A stretch of DNA of 64,000 nt from Janthinobacterium agaricidamnosum (GTDB taxonomy: Bacteria > Pseudomonadota > Gammaproteobacteria > Burkholderiales > Burkholderiaceae_D), in the NCBI RefSeq assembly GCF_003667705.1, contig NZ_CP033019.1, positions 4,836,001-4,900,000 on the forward strand. The letters are read 5' to 3'. Positions 45,788-54,893 of this stretch are shown here, piece after piece. The notes under the pieces were generated by a model, which worked only from the letters and a program-made list of their open reading frames with translations, had not been told where the DNA came from and made no database searches. A program made the position numbers and the translations under genes. Every line of letters begins with the position of its first letter. Positions within the stretch are counted from its first letter, which is position 1.

Positions 45788-47584
45788 TTAGCGATTCACC
45801 AACTCGGCATCGCGTTCGCGTTCCAGCTCGCCCTGCTCCTGCATGATTTCGCGGTAGCGTACACCAATTTTCTCCGATGGCAAACCCGACGCAAACAATT
45901 GCTGCAATTCCGCCTTCAAGGCATTCAGTTTGATCTCGCGGATGGTGCTCACCAGCCACGACAATTCGCTGTCGTAATCGGATTCCGTGCCGGCCGCGAT
46001 CTCGCCGATGATCTCGTCGTATTCGCTGCCCAGCTCCTTCAATTGCTGCGCCAGCGCGGCAAAACTGCCGTGCTCGCCCAGCGCCTGGCCTACAGCCACC
46101 AGCTGCCCCAGGCTGTGCGCCGCATCCGGCCCCAGGTGCTGGAAGGCGGTCAGGGCCGCCTCGTCGATGCGCAGGGTCAAGGGCGGATGCGCCACCAGCA
46201 TGCGCATGATCTTCAATTCAAGACCCACGGGCACGGGACGGCCCGATTTCGGCGGCGCGCGGTGCGCCACGGCAACGGGTTTCGCCAGCTCAAACAGGGC
46301 TTCGATCTCGGCCGGCGTGGACTGCGTCAACTGCGCCAGGCCCCGCACGATCTGCAGGCGCAGGGACGACGGCGCCATCAGCTGCAGCAGGGGCTTGGCG
46401 TCGAACTGCACGCGGGCGCGCCCTTCCGGTTCCGACAAATCATGCTCGCCCGACACTTCTTTCAGCAAGAATTGCGACAGCGGCATCGCTTCATGCACTT
46501 GCTGCTCAAAACCCTCGGCGCCGAATTCGCGGATATAGCTGTCCGGATCGTGTTCCGACGGCAAGAACAGGAATTTGATCGTCTTATTGTCCGACACGTG
46601 GGCCAGACTCGCCTCCAGCGCGCGGCGCGCCGCGCGGCGGCCGGCCTTGTCGCCATCGAAGCTGAAAATCACGTTATCGGTCTGGCGCAACAGTTTCTGC
46701 ACGTGGGTGGGCGTGCACGCCGTGCCCAAGGTGGCCACCGCTTGCGGGAAACCCATCTGCGCCAGCGCCACCACGTCCATGTAACCCTCCGTCACCAGCA
46801 CGTAGCCGGCGTCGCGGATGGCCTGGCGCGCCTCGAACAACCCATATAGTTCGAAACCCTTGGAAAACAAGGGGGTTTCCGGCGAATTCAGGTATTTCGG
46901 TTCGCCATGGTCGAGCACGCGGCCGCCAAAGGCGATGACCTGCCCCTTGGTATTGCGGATCGGGAACATGATGCGTTCGCGGAAACGGTCGTAGCGCTTG
47001 CGGTTGTTGCCCTCTTCATCGACCTTGTCGATCACTAGACCGGCCTCGGCCAGGGCCACCACGTCGTAATCGGGGAAGACGGAACGCAGGTTATCCCAAC
47101 CGCCGGGCGCGAAACCCATGCCGAAGCGAGCGGCCACTTCGCCCGTCAAGCCCCGGTTTTTGAGGTAGGCGATGGCTTCCGGCGCGTGGCGCAATTGCCC
47201 GCGGTAATAATCGCAGGCCTGCGTCATGGCGTCGGACAAGGCCAGGCTTTGCGCCTGGATCTGCGCGCGCTGTGCCGGCGGGATCTTGTCGTCCGCTTCC
47301 GGCACGACCATGCCCACGTTTTGCGCCAGGTCCTTGACGGCATCGACAAAGCCCATGCCCGAGTATTCGATCAGGAAGCCGATCGAGGTGCCATGCGCGC
47401 CGCAGCCGAAGCAATGGTAGAACTGCTTGGTGGGGCTGACGGTAAAGCTGGGCGATTTTTCACTGTGGAACGGGCACAAGCCCATGAAATTGGCGCCACC
47501 TTTTTTCAGTTGCACATAGCGCCCCACGACATCGACGATATCGACGCGGTTGAGCAAATCGGAAATGAAGGATTGAGGTATCAC
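45788..47584 (-). CDS. dnaG: DNA primase
   Basis: A 598-residue primase that lays RNA primers at the fork. The N-terminal CHC2 zinc domain has CPFHSEKSPSFTVSP then FYHCFGCGAHG. The TOPRIM core includes VTEGYMDVVAL and FSFDGDKAGRRAA with acidic metal ligands. The C-terminal ~150 residues form the DnaB-binding domain. The start ATG at 47584 (MIPQSFISDLLNRVDIVDVV) is the standard primase N-terminus. Confidence 0.96.
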   Translation of the reverse strand: MIPQSFISDLLNRVDIVDVVGRYVQLKKGGANFMGLCPFHSEKSPSFTVSPTKQFYHCFGCGAHGTSIGFLIEYSGMGFVDAVKDLAQNVGMVVPEADDKIPPAQRAQIQAQSLALSDAMTQACDYYRGQLRHAPEAIAYLKNRGLTGEVAARFGMGFAPGGWDNLRSVFPDYDVVALAEAGLVIDKVDEEGNNRKRYDRFRERIMFPIRNTKGQVIAFGGRVLDHGEPKYLNSPETPLFSKGFELYGLFEARQAIRDAGYVLVTEGYMDVVALAQMGFPQAVATLGTACTPTHVQKLLRQTDNVIFSFDGDKAGRRAARRALEASLAHVSDNKTIKFLFLPSEHDPDSYIREFGAEGFEQQVHEAMPLSQFLLKEVSGEHDLSEPEGRARVQFDAKPLLQLMAPSSLRLQIVRGLAQLTQSTPAEIEALFELAKPVAVAHRAPPKSGRPVPVGLELKIMRMLVAHPPLTLRIDEAALTAFQHLGPDAAHSLGQLVAVGQALGEHGSFAALAQQLKELGSEYDEIIGEIAAGTESDYDSELSWLVSTIREIKLNALKAELQQLFASGLPSEKIGVRYREIMQEQGELERERDAELVNR

Positions 47585-47713
47585 TGGCTAGGGCGGGTCT
47601 TGTTATAGGTCAGACTATACTACCGCACGTGGCCGGAGGTTGAGCCAGGTCAACGTGTGGGCGATTGAGCGGCTGCCAGTGCGACGACTGGCAGCCCTTG
47701 CTACTATTGTTGC

Positions 47714-48166
47714 TTACGCGGCCGGCGTCAAGGCTTTCTTGACCAGCGCGGAGACCACGGTCATGTCGGCGCGGCCAGCCAGCTTCGGCTTGACGATGGC
47801 CATGACCTTGCCCATGTCTTGCGGACCGGCGGCGCCCGAGGCGGCCACGGCGGCAGCCACTTCGGCCGCTACTTCCTCGTCCGACAGGCCGGCAGGCATG
47901 TAGCCGATCAGGTGCACCAGCTCGGCTTTTTCGATGTCGGCCAGGTCGGCACGGCCACCGGCTTCGAACTGGGTGATCGAATCCTTGCGCTGCTTGATCA
48001 TCTTTTCCACGATGGCCGTCACGTGGGCATCCGTCAATTCGATGCGCTCGTCGACTTCCTTGCGCTTGATTTCCGCCAGCAACAGGCGAATCGTGCCCAG
48101 CTTGCCCGTTTCCTTGGCGCGCATGGCGTTTTTCATGTCTTCGGTAATTTGTTCTTTCAAGCTCAT
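47714..48166 (-). CDS. yqeY: GatB/YqeY domain protein
   Basis: A 150-residue protein of the YqeY family, resembling the C-terminal tRNA-contacting domain of GatB amidotransferase. Typical segments are MSLKEQITEDMKNAMRAKE, LGTIRLLLAEIKRKEVD and GKVMAIVKPKLAGRADM. Its role is not established, though a link to tRNA or translation is presumed. It sits between rpsU and dnaG as in many proteobacteria. The ATG at 48166 is preceded by GAGGATTGCC. Confidence 0.93.
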   Translation of the reverse strand: MSLKEQITEDMKNAMRAKETGKLGTIRLLLAEIKRKEVDERIELTDAHVTAIVEKMIKQRKDSITQFEAGGRADLADIEKAELVHLIGYMPAGLSDEEVAAEVAAAVAASGAAGPQDMGKVMAIVKPKLAGRADMTVVSALVKKALTPAA

Positions 48167-48231
48167 GGCAATCCTCGTGTTGGTAAGTAGGGTTCGATGC
48201 TCGTGCAGGCACTCCAAGCAGGCGGCCACAA

Positions 48232-48343
48232 AAGCGAAAACCCGCTGCGGCGAACCGGAGCGGGTATGCGACTCATCTGAAGTATCACTCCAGGCGAATC
48301 AAAACAAAACCCGTGGCGAACAATGCGCCGAACTACCCGGGTT
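48232..48343 (-). terminator. Two candidate terminators or attenuators between rpsU and yqeY
   Basis: Hairpin 1: stem AACCCG/CGGGTT (48308-48313 with 48338-48343) followed by TTGTTTTG. Hairpin 2: stem ACCCGCT/AGCGGGT (48240-48246 with 48259-48265) followed by TTTTCGCTTTT. Both read on the minus strand after rpsU, so S21 mRNA could be ended or partly attenuated before yqeY-dnaG-rpoD. Confidence 0.6.
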
Positions 48344-48361
48344 GGTTCTGACTGAACAGTC

Positions 48362-48574
48362 TTAGAATAATTTTTTCGGCAGTTGTTGGCTGCGGATGCG
48401 TTTGTAATGACGCTTGACAGCAGCTGCCAGCTTGCGCTTGCGCTCAGCTGTTGGCTTTTCGTAGAATTCGCGAGCGCGCAATTCGGTCAGCAGACCCGTT
48501 TTTTCGATGGTGCGTTTGAAGCGACGCATTGCGACTTCGAACGGCTCGTTTTCTTTAAGGCGAATAGTGGTCAT
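48362..48574 (-). CDS. rpsU: 30S ribosomal protein S21
   Basis: A 70-residue very basic protein: [20 protein letters not shown], then RTIEKTGLL and [20 protein letters not shown]. It belongs to the small subunit platform near the 16S 3' end and affects initiation. It is the first gene of the macromolecular synthesis block. Confidence 0.97.
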   Translation of the reverse strand: MTTIRLKENEPFEVAMRRFKRTIEKTGLLTELRAREFYEKPTAERKRKLAAAVKRHYKRIRSQQLPKKLF

Positions 48575-48757
48575 GTAAAATTCAAACCGTTGAGGTGGTG
48601 TATAGGAAGAGATAGATAGTAGCAGCTTTTATTCGGAAAGGGAAGCCCCTCCCCCACTTGCGTGCGGCATGCAGCCTGCGGTCGCTGCCGGAATGTGGCG
48701 TAAACCACGCACCGGGATCGGCGCACCGGGCGCCAAAACCCCATATTACAGAGTAGC

Positions 48758-49972
48758 TTACTGCAAGGCAATACCTGCCGCCACGCCGGAAGCCCAGGCC
48801 CACTGGAAGTTGTAGCCGCCCAGCCAGCCCGTCACGTCGACCGACTCGCCGATGAAATACAGGCCCGGCACTTTATTGGCCATCATGGTCTGCTGCGACA
48901 GTTCGCGCGTGTCGATGCCGCCGCGCGTCACTTCCGCCTTGCGGTAGCCTTCGGAACCGTTCGGCACGATGGACCAGGCATTGATGGCCTGCCCCAGCTT
49001 GCGCAGCTGCGCGTCGGGCATGTCGGCGATGCGCGCGTCCGGCGCCAGGCCGTTCGTGGCCAGCAGGCAGTCCGCCAGGCGCTGCGGCAGCCATTGGGCG
49101 ACGATATTGCCCAACTGCTTCTTCAGGGTGCCCTTGCCTTCGATCAAGGTCTGCGCCACATCGACTTCCGGCAACAGGTTGATGACGATGGGCTCGCCCG
49201 GCAGCCAGTAGCTGGAAATCTGCAAAATCGCCGGACCGGACAGGCCGCGATGCGTGAACAGCAAATCTTCGCGAAAACGCGCGCCCGTGGCCTTGCGGCC
49301 TTTCAAGCTGCCCGTTTCCACATCCACTTCCAGCGCGATGCCGGACAATTCCGCGAACGGCGCCCAGCTGGCCGGGTCGAATGTCAGCGGCACCAGGGCC
49401 GGACGCGGCTCGACCATCGCCAGACCGAATTGCTTGGCGATGCGATAGGCAAAGTCCGTGGCGCCGATCTTCGGGATCGACAGGCCGCCCGTAGCGATGA
49501 CGATGCTGGCCGTCTCGATGTCGCCGCTATCGGTCTGCAGCACGAAGCCGCCGTCGTCTTGCTGAACAACATTGTCGATCTTGCATGGCATGCGCCAGTG
49601 CACGCCGCCAGCGGCGCACTCGTCCTTGAGCATGTCGATGATCTGCTCGGCCGATTCATTGCAGAATTGCTGGCCCTTGTGCTTTTCGTGGTAACCGATC
49701 CGGTATTTTTTCACCAGCGCGAGGAAATCCTGCGGCGTGTAGCGCGACAGCGCGCTCTTGCAGAAATGCGGGTTTTCCGAGAGGAAATTTTGTGGGGTGG
49801 CGTTAATATTGGTGAAATTACACCGTCCGCCACCCGAGATGCGGATCTTTTCGGCCAGCTTGGCCGCGTGATCGATCAACACCACACGCTTGCCTTGATG
49901 GGCGGCAACAGCCGCACACATCATGCCGGCCGCGCCCGCGCCGATCACTGCCACATCAAATTGTTTTGCCAT
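48758..49972 (-). CDS. HI0933/YhiN-family FAD-dependent oxidoreductase
   Basis: A 404-residue flavoprotein. The N-terminal dinucleotide-binding fold reads FDVAVIGAGAAGMMCA and continues with LIDHAAKLAEKIRISGGGRC and NFTNINATPQNFLS, the HI0933 signature. A C-terminal VTRGGIDTRELSQQTMM and WLGGYNFQWAWASGVAAG close the FAD site. Members include BaiN-type reductases, but the natural substrate in most bacteria is unknown. ATG 49972 is preferred to 49987. It forms a unit alone, about 55 bp from ybiB on the same strand. Confidence 0.9.
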   Translation of the reverse strand: MAKQFDVAVIGAGAAGMMCAAVAAHQGKRVVLIDHAAKLAEKIRISGGGRCNFTNINATPQNFLSENPHFCKSALSRYTPQDFLALVKKYRIGYHEKHKGQQFCNESAEQIIDMLKDECAAGGVHWRMPCKIDNVVQQDDGGFVLQTDSGDIETASIVIATGGLSIPKIGATDFAYRIAKQFGLAMVEPRPALVPLTFDPASWAPFAELSGIALEVDVETGSLKGRKATGARFREDLLFTHRGLSGPAILQISSYWLPGEPIVINLLPEVDVAQTLIEGKGTLKKQLGNIVAQWLPQRLADCLLATNGLAPDARIADMPDAQLRKLGQAINAWSIVPNGSEGYRKAEVTRGGIDTRELSQQTMMANKVPGLYFIGESVDVTGWLGGYNFQWAWASGVAAGIALQ

Positions 49973-50028
49973 AAGAATTCCGGTCACCGCTGATTACAAA
50001 GACGCCATTGTAAACTGCGGCGGCGCGG

Positions 50029-51021
50029 CTAGCGCGGCCGTGCCGCAATCTGCCGCGATGTCGTCAAGCATTGCTCCACCTGTTCGGCGATCGACGGCGG
50101 CACGGGCACCTCGCCGCGCAGCACGGCCGCGATCCAGGCCGCCGTGGTGGCCGCGTCGCGCTCGGCCGGCAAATGCGGCAACTCTTCCACCAGCAACTGC
50201 TTTTCCACCAGCACCGTGCGCTCGCCGTCGTGGAACCAGTCGATCTGCTGCGCCTTGTTGGCATTGGCCACCGTTTCGCCTTCCGTGCCGCGCATCAGGA
50301 AGGCGTCGCCGCGCGCGGGATCGCAGGCAGTCAGGAAATATTCACCGAGCATTTCCAGGTACTCGGGATGCGTGTACGACACCAGGCGCAGGGCGGGCCC
50401 GGCGAACGGCTGCATGATTTTCACGAGGGTGTGCGTGGAATTGCGCACGCCCAGCACGCGCCGCAGCGACAGCATGTGCGCCAGGCGCGGCGCCAGCGCC
50501 TCGATGGGCAGGAAGGCCGCTTCGCCGCGCGCCATGGCGGCCTCGGCTTGCGCATGGTCCGGCGAGGCGGGCACACCCAGCGCGGCCAGCACCTCGGCCG
50601 TCGTGATGCGGCCCGGGTCGCTGGTGACGCCATGCACGAGCACGGGTGCGCCCGCGCGCGCCAGCAGCAGCGCCAGCAAGGCCGTCAGGTTCGCCATCTT
50701 GCGCGCGCCGTTGTAGCTGGGAATGATGATGGGCGCGAATTCGCCTGCCGGCGCGGCCAGCGGGACGAACGAGGCTTCGGCAGCGTCGAGGAAGCCGGCG
50801 ATCTCGTCCACGGACTCGCCCTTGATGCGCATCGACAACAAAATGCCGCCCAGTTCCAGGTCCGACACGCGGCCCTCGAGCATGGCGCGGTACAGGGCGC
50901 GAGCATCGTCGCGCGTCATGCTGCGCGCGCCGTTCTTGCCGCGTCCTATTTCTTTGATGAAACGTGCAGCGGGAAATGGCTCGCCGGCCACATCGGTATA
51001 GGGGATGGAAACAGTCGTCAT
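50029..51021 (-). CDS. ybiB: DNA-binding protein YbiB (TrpD2 family, anthranilate phosphoribosyltransferase fold)
   Basis: A 330-residue glycosyltransferase-family-3 fold protein. The helical N-domain (RFIKEIGRGKNGARSMTRDD) is followed by the alpha/beta domain with PSYNGARKMANLTALLALL and VLGVRNSTHTLVKIMQPF. TrpD2 proteins lack the anthranilate phosphoribosyltransferase activity of TrpD and bind nucleic acid; E. coli YbiB is SOS-related. No trp genes are nearby. It may share a transcript with the flavoprotein gene downstream. Confidence 0.88.
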   Translation of the reverse strand: MTTVSIPYTDVAGEPFPAARFIKEIGRGKNGARSMTRDDARALYRAMLEGRVSDLELGGILLSMRIKGESVDEIAGFLDAAEASFVPLAAPAGEFAPIIIPSYNGARKMANLTALLALLLARAGAPVLVHGVTSDPGRITTAEVLAALGVPASPDHAQAEAAMARGEAAFLPIEALAPRLAHMLSLRRVLGVRNSTHTLVKIMQPFAGPALRLVSYTHPEYLEMLGEYFLTACDPARGDAFLMRGTEGETVANANKAQQIDWFHDGERTVLVEKQLLVEELPHLPAERDAATTAAWIAAVLRGEVPVPPSIAEQVEQCLTTSRQIAARPR

Positions 51022-51180
51022 GGCGCCAGCTTACACGGATTTTTCCCCGTGCAGACGGGCTGAAGGATGCCATAGGCGCCGATGCAACAGTCTTTCCAGC
51101 TATTTTTTTGATGAATGTGCTTCGCGCCTGCATCCAAACGCGCCGCCGCTGCGTATAAGACTGCACAGGGGGAACTCATC

Positions 51181-51858
51181 ATGGAACACGCGATCAAACA
51201 GGAAACGGCCTTCGTCGGCATCGAAACGGGCAAACTGCTGCTGAAAGCCGTGCTGCGCTCGGGCGGCGACGTGCTGTGCAAGGTGCTGGAAAACGACGTG
51301 GCCGGCTACCGCTGGCTGCGCAGCTGGCTGCAAAGGAACGACGTGCCCGTCATGGGCTTGCGCGTCTGCATGCGCCTCGACGCCCCGTACAGCGAGACGC
51401 CAGCACGCATGCTGGCCGACATGGGCATGCTGGTCTGCGATGCCCAGCCCGCGCAGCTGGCAGACTATCTGCGCAGTCAAGGTTTGCCCGAGGATGCGGC
51501 GCACGGCGCCGTGGTGCTGGCCAATTACTGCGAGGACAAACGCCCCGCTGGCTGGACGCCGCCCTCGCCCGCCTACGTGGAACTGCGCTTGTGGCTGCGC
51601 CGCCTGCACGCCATCGCAGGCGTGCGCAAGCAGGAGTCGGCGCGCCTCGACGTCCATCTGCAGGCTGGCCAGCATGCGCTGCACGCCCTGTTGTGCCAGC
51701 AAATCGCTTGTCTGGACGCACAGATACGCCAGCATGAAACGGCCATCCTCGCGCACGTGCGGCGCCATCCCGGCCTGCCCCGGCCGCCCGAGCTGGCTGG
51801 CAACTACCAGCGCATCGCCCGCTACAGCGTTGGCACCAGCGTGACCGGCGGCCGCTGA
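51181..51858 (+). CDS. Stand-alone IS110 DEDD-domain-like protein with catalytic residues lost
   Basis: A 225-residue protein. The fold order matches the N-terminal RuvC-like domain of IS110 transposases: TAFVGIETGKLLLKAVLRSG (family: GIDVSK), the strand VPVMGLRVCMRLDAPYS (family has LEATG), LADMGMLVCDAQPAQLADYL (family NPxQVRxFA), and a long helix pair at the end. The first Asp is Glu, the LEATG Glu is missing and the KTDxxDA Asp pair is replaced by PEDAAHG. The C-terminal Tnp_20 part is absent, and no IS ends are visible. Function unknown; perhaps a domesticated relic. ATG 51181 follows GGGGAAC. Confidence 0.72.
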   Translation: MEHAIKQETAFVGIETGKLLLKAVLRSGGDVLCKVLENDVAGYRWLRSWLQRNDVPVMGLRVCMRLDAPYSETPARMLADMGMLVCDAQPAQLADYLRSQGLPEDAAHGAVVLANYCEDKRPAGWTPPSPAYVELRLWLRRLHAIAGVRKQESARLDVHLQAGQHALHALLCQQIACLDAQIRQHETAILAHVRRHPGLPRPPELAGNYQRIARYSVGTSVTGGR

Positions 51859-52008
51859 GCGCCCGGCAGCAAGGGGGCCGGCGGCGTGCCGGCCCTGCCA
51901 TAAAAACAACTCATGCATTCCGTTTTGGCCCCAACCCCGCCGCCAGGCCGCATTTCCGCTACACTATTGCCTCTTAAAGAACGCAATAGCGAAAGCCGAG
52001 CCAGAATC

Positions 52009-53070
52009 ATGAATACGCCAGACATCGAAAATATCAACGTCACCTCTTTCGCGCCCATGCCGACACCGGCCGAACTGCACGCCAAGCTGCCCCTGTCGGA
52101 AAGCGCCTTCGACACCGTCAGCCGCGGCCGCGAAGCGCTGCGCAACATCATCGACCGCAAGGACCAGCGCCTGTTCGTCGTCGTCGGTCCGTGCTCGATC
52201 CACGACCCCGTCGCCGGCCTCGATTACGCGCGCCGTCTGAAAGCGCTGCAAGAGGAAGTCAAGGATACGATGCTGCTGGTGATGCGCGTGTATTTCGAAA
52301 AACCGCGTACCACCACGGGCTGGAAGGGCTATATCAACGACCCGTACATGGACGATTCGTTCAAGGTCAACGAAGGCATGGAAAAGGCGCGCCAGTTCCT
52401 GCTCGACGTGTGCGAACTGGGCCTGCCCACCGCCACCGAAGCGCTGGACCCGATCTCGCCGCAATACCTGGGCGACTTGATCGCCTGGACCGCCATCGGC
52501 GCGCGCACGACGGAATCGCAGACGCACCGCGAAATGTCGTCGGGCCTGTCGACACCGGTCGGCTTCAAGAACGGCACCGATGGCGACATCAGCATCGCCG
52601 TCAACGCGATTTTGTCGTCGGCGCACCCGCACTCCTTCCTGGGCATCAACGCCGAAGGCAACGTCGCCATCGTGCGCACGCGCGGCAACGCCTATGGCCA
52701 CGTGGTGCTGCGCGGCGGCGACGGCCGCCCGAACTACGATTCCGTCTCGATCGCCATCGCCGAACAGGCACTGGCCAAGGCCAAGCTGCCGGCCAACCTG
52801 GTGGTCGACTGCTCGCACGCGAACAGCTATAAAAAGCCGGAACTGCAGCCGCTGGTGATGGGCGACGTGGTCAACCAGATCCGCCAGGGCAACCGCTCGC
52901 TGGTGGGCGTGATGATCGAATCGAACATCGTCGGCGGCAACCAGAAGATCCCGCAAGACCTGTCGCAACTGACCTACGGCTGCTCCGTCACGGACGGCTG
53001 CATCGACTGGGATACGACGGCCACCATGCTGCGCGACGCGCATGCGCACCTGCTCAATCGCCCGGCGTAA
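52009..53070 (+). CDS. aroG: 3-deoxy-7-phosphoheptulonate (DAHP) synthase, class I
   Basis: A 353-residue TIM-barrel enzyme of the AroA-I-alpha type that condenses PEP and erythrose 4-phosphate, the entry step of aromatic amino acid synthesis. Recognisable parts: VVVGPCSIHDP, VYFEKPRTTTGWKGYINDP, GARTTESQTHREMSSGLS, VVDCSHANSYK and GVMIESNIVGGNQ. The start is MNTPDIENINVTSF at 52009; the frame is open to 51913 without similarity. Which amino acid inhibits it cannot be told safely. A terminator follows at 53199. Confidence 0.95.
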   Translation: MNTPDIENINVTSFAPMPTPAELHAKLPLSESAFDTVSRGREALRNIIDRKDQRLFVVVGPCSIHDPVAGLDYARRLKALQEEVKDTMLLVMRVYFEKPRTTTGWKGYINDPYMDDSFKVNEGMEKARQFLLDVCELGLPTATEALDPISPQYLGDLIAWTAIGARTTESQTHREMSSGLSTPVGFKNGTDGDISIAVNAILSSAHPHSFLGINAEGNVAIVRTRGNAYGHVVLRGGDGRPNYDSVSIAIAEQALAKAKLPANLVVDCSHANSYKKPELQPLVMGDVVNQIRQGNRSLVGVMIESNIVGGNQKIPQDLSQLTYGCSVTDGCIDWDTTATMLRDAHAHLLNRPA

Positions 53071-53089
53071 AATATACCGCCAACGATGT

Positions 53090-53182
53090 TGTCGGATTAC
53101 GGCCCTGTGGGCCTAATCCGACCTACCGGCCGGCCGCGTCAATACGTAGGTCGGCTTAGCGCGTAGCGCGTAAGCCGACACA
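53090..53182. repeat. Pair of REP-like palindromic repeats
   Basis: Unit 1 (53090-53117) pairs GTCGGATTA with TAATCCGAC around GGCC/GGCC. Unit 2 (53146-53182) is GTAGGTCGGCTTAGC, then GCGTAGCGC and GTAAGCCGAC. Units of this type, with a GTAGGTCGG edge and a GCGC core, are dispersed widely in Oxalobacteraceae and other betaproteobacteria. The two lie head to head between aroG and its terminator. Confidence 0.75.
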
Positions 53183-53198
53183 TCACTGCAGACAAAGA

Positions 53199-53224
53199 AC
53201 GGCGCCCTGTGCGCCGTTTTTGCT
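53199..53224 (+). terminator. Rho-independent terminator of aroG
   Basis: Stem ACGGCGC/GCGCCGT (7 bp) with a CCTGT loop is followed by TTTTGCTTTT. It lies 129 bp after the aroG stop, beyond the REP-like pair, and just before the convergent nirD-like gene. Confidence 0.88.
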
Positions 53225-53234
53225 TTTCCCTTCA

Positions 53235-53642
53235 TCACGCCATCTGCACATGCGGCAGCACGGCGAACGATCCCGCCAGCGCCTGCTCCGCCTTGCTGGC
53301 CGGGATATTGAGTTCATTGATGTCCAGGTAGATGCGCCCGTCCAGGATGCGCACTGCGTACAGGCGCGCCATGCCCTGCACGGGCGCCACCAGGCGGCCC
53401 GAATCGAGCTCGATGATCCAGCTGTTCTTCGGACCCATCAGGTTTTTCTCCATCAGCACCCCATGCGCCAGCGGGCCGCCCAGGCACGGCACTGTGTCGA
53501 GCAGCGCGTAGACCGTATCGTCCACCGCGCGAAACAGCGCCACGCCGGGCAAATCCTGCCACGCCAGCCCCCGCTGCACCATGCGCGCGCCCGCCAGCGG
53601 CATGTCCTTCAGGCGGCAAATCATTTTCCATTGTTCCGGCAT
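53235..53642 (-). CDS. NirD-like Rieske-fold protein lacking iron-sulfur ligands
   Basis: A 135-residue protein. The pattern of strands and the segments PCLGGPLAHG, NSWIIELDSGRLV and VRILDGRIYLDI follow nitrite reductase small subunit/Rieske proteins (CPHKGGPLSQG, CPLHNWVIDL). The C-x-H and C-x-x-H cluster ligands are not conserved: one Cys remains in VPCLGG and the second pair reads GPKN. It therefore should not hold a 2Fe-2S cluster. No nirB is adjacent. The start at 53642 (MPEQWKMICRL) is chosen; the frame is open upstream to 53765. Confidence 0.75.
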   Translation of the reverse strand: MPEQWKMICRLKDMPLAGARMVQRGLAWQDLPGVALFRAVDDTVYALLDTVPCLGGPLAHGVLMEKNLMGPKNSWIIELDSGRLVAPVQGMARLYAVRILDGRIYLDINELNIPASKAEQALAGSFAVLPHVQMA

Positions 53643-53852
53643 CGCAAGCTCCCTTGAAAAAGGCACACGCCTGTCTAAGCAAGAGCGGTGCCAATGCCGT
53701 TCCAGGCGCAAAGCAGCCAAAATCCCGGGCAAAACCGGCCCGCGCCGCACTGCGCAAGTGCACACTGCCGCCGAAATGGTGCGCCGGCCGCACGGTGGAC
53801 TGCGCGGCTTTCCTTTACAATGGCGGATTACTCCTCCCTATTCAGTACCTTC

Positions 53853-54893
53853 ATGATTGTTCTTGGCGTCGAATCCTCCTGTGACGAAACCGGCCTGGCC
53901 TTGTACGACACGCAACGCGGCCTGCTGTCGCACGCCCTCTATTCGCAAGTCGCCATGCACGAGCAGTATGGCGGCGTGGTGCCGGAACTGGCGTCGCGCG
54001 ACCATATCCGCCGCGCCATCCCGCTGCTCGAAGAGACCCTGACGAAGGCCGGCATCGGCCTGTCCGAAATCGACGCCATCGCCTACACGCAAGGCCCGGG
54101 GCTGGCCGGCGCGCTGCTGGTGGGATCGTCCGTCGCCTGCAGCCTGGGCCTGGCCATCAACAAGCCGGTGCTGGGCATCCACCACCTGGAAGGCCATTTG
54201 CTGTCGCCGCTGCTCGCGTCCGAGCCGCCGGAATTCCCCTTCATCGCCCTGCTGGTGTCGGGCGGCCACACCCAGCTGATGCGCGTCGATGGCGTGGGCC
54301 AGTACACGATGCTGGGCGAAACCCTCGACGATGCGGCCGGCGAGGCATTCGACAAGTCGGCCAAGCTGCTGGGACTCGGTTACCCGGGCGGTCCCGCCAT
54401 TTCGCGCCTGGCCGAATTCGGCGACCCGCTGGCGTATAAACTGCCGCGCCCCATGCTGCATTCGAAGGATTTCAACTTCAGCTTTTCCGGCCTGAAGACG
54501 GCCGTGCTGACGGTGGTGAAAAACCATGAAGAAAAAGTCATCGCCAATATCTGCGAGCAGGACAAGGCGAACATCGCACGGGGCTTCGTCGACGCCATCG
54601 TCGACGTGCTGACGGCCAAGTGCGTATCGGCCCTCAAGCACACGGGCTTGAAGCGCCTGGTGATCGCCGGCGGCGTGGGCGCCAACGCGCAGCTGCGCGC
54701 CTCGCTCAATGCGGCCGCCGCCAAGAAGCGTTTTAAAGTGTATTACCCGGAGCTGGAATTCTGTACGGACAACGGCGCCATGATCGCCTTTGCCGGCGCC
54801 ATGCGCCTGCAGATCAACCCCGACGCCGCCAAGCACGATTACTCGTTCAACGTGCGCCCGCGCTGGCCGCTCGACGAAATCCGCGAAGTCTGA
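53853..54893 (+). CDS. tsaD: tRNA N6-adenosine threonylcarbamoyltransferase TsaD
   Basis: This 346-residue ASKHA-fold enzyme transfers the threonylcarbamoyl group to A37 of ANN-decoding tRNAs, with TsaB and TsaE. Motifs: [19 protein letters not shown] at the start, the metal ligands in [43 protein letters not shown] and [11 protein letters not shown]. The start at 53853 is set by that N-terminus; earlier in-frame codons are not family-like. Its stop directly abuts the convergent eutC stop with no space for a terminator. Confidence 0.96.
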   Translation: MIVLGVESSCDETGLALYDTQRGLLSHALYSQVAMHEQYGGVVPELASRDHIRRAIPLLEETLTKAGIGLSEIDAIAYTQGPGLAGALLVGSSVACSLGLAINKPVLGIHHLEGHLLSPLLASEPPEFPFIALLVSGGHTQLMRVDGVGQYTMLGETLDDAAGEAFDKSAKLLGLGYPGGPAISRLAEFGDPLAYKLPRPMLHSKDFNFSFSGLKTAVLTVVKNHEEKVIANICEQDKANIARGFVDAIVDVLTAKCVSALKHTGLKRLVIAGGVGANAQLRASLNAAAAKKRFKVYYPELEFCTDNGAMIAFAGAMRLQINPDAAKHDYSFNVRPRWPLDEIREV

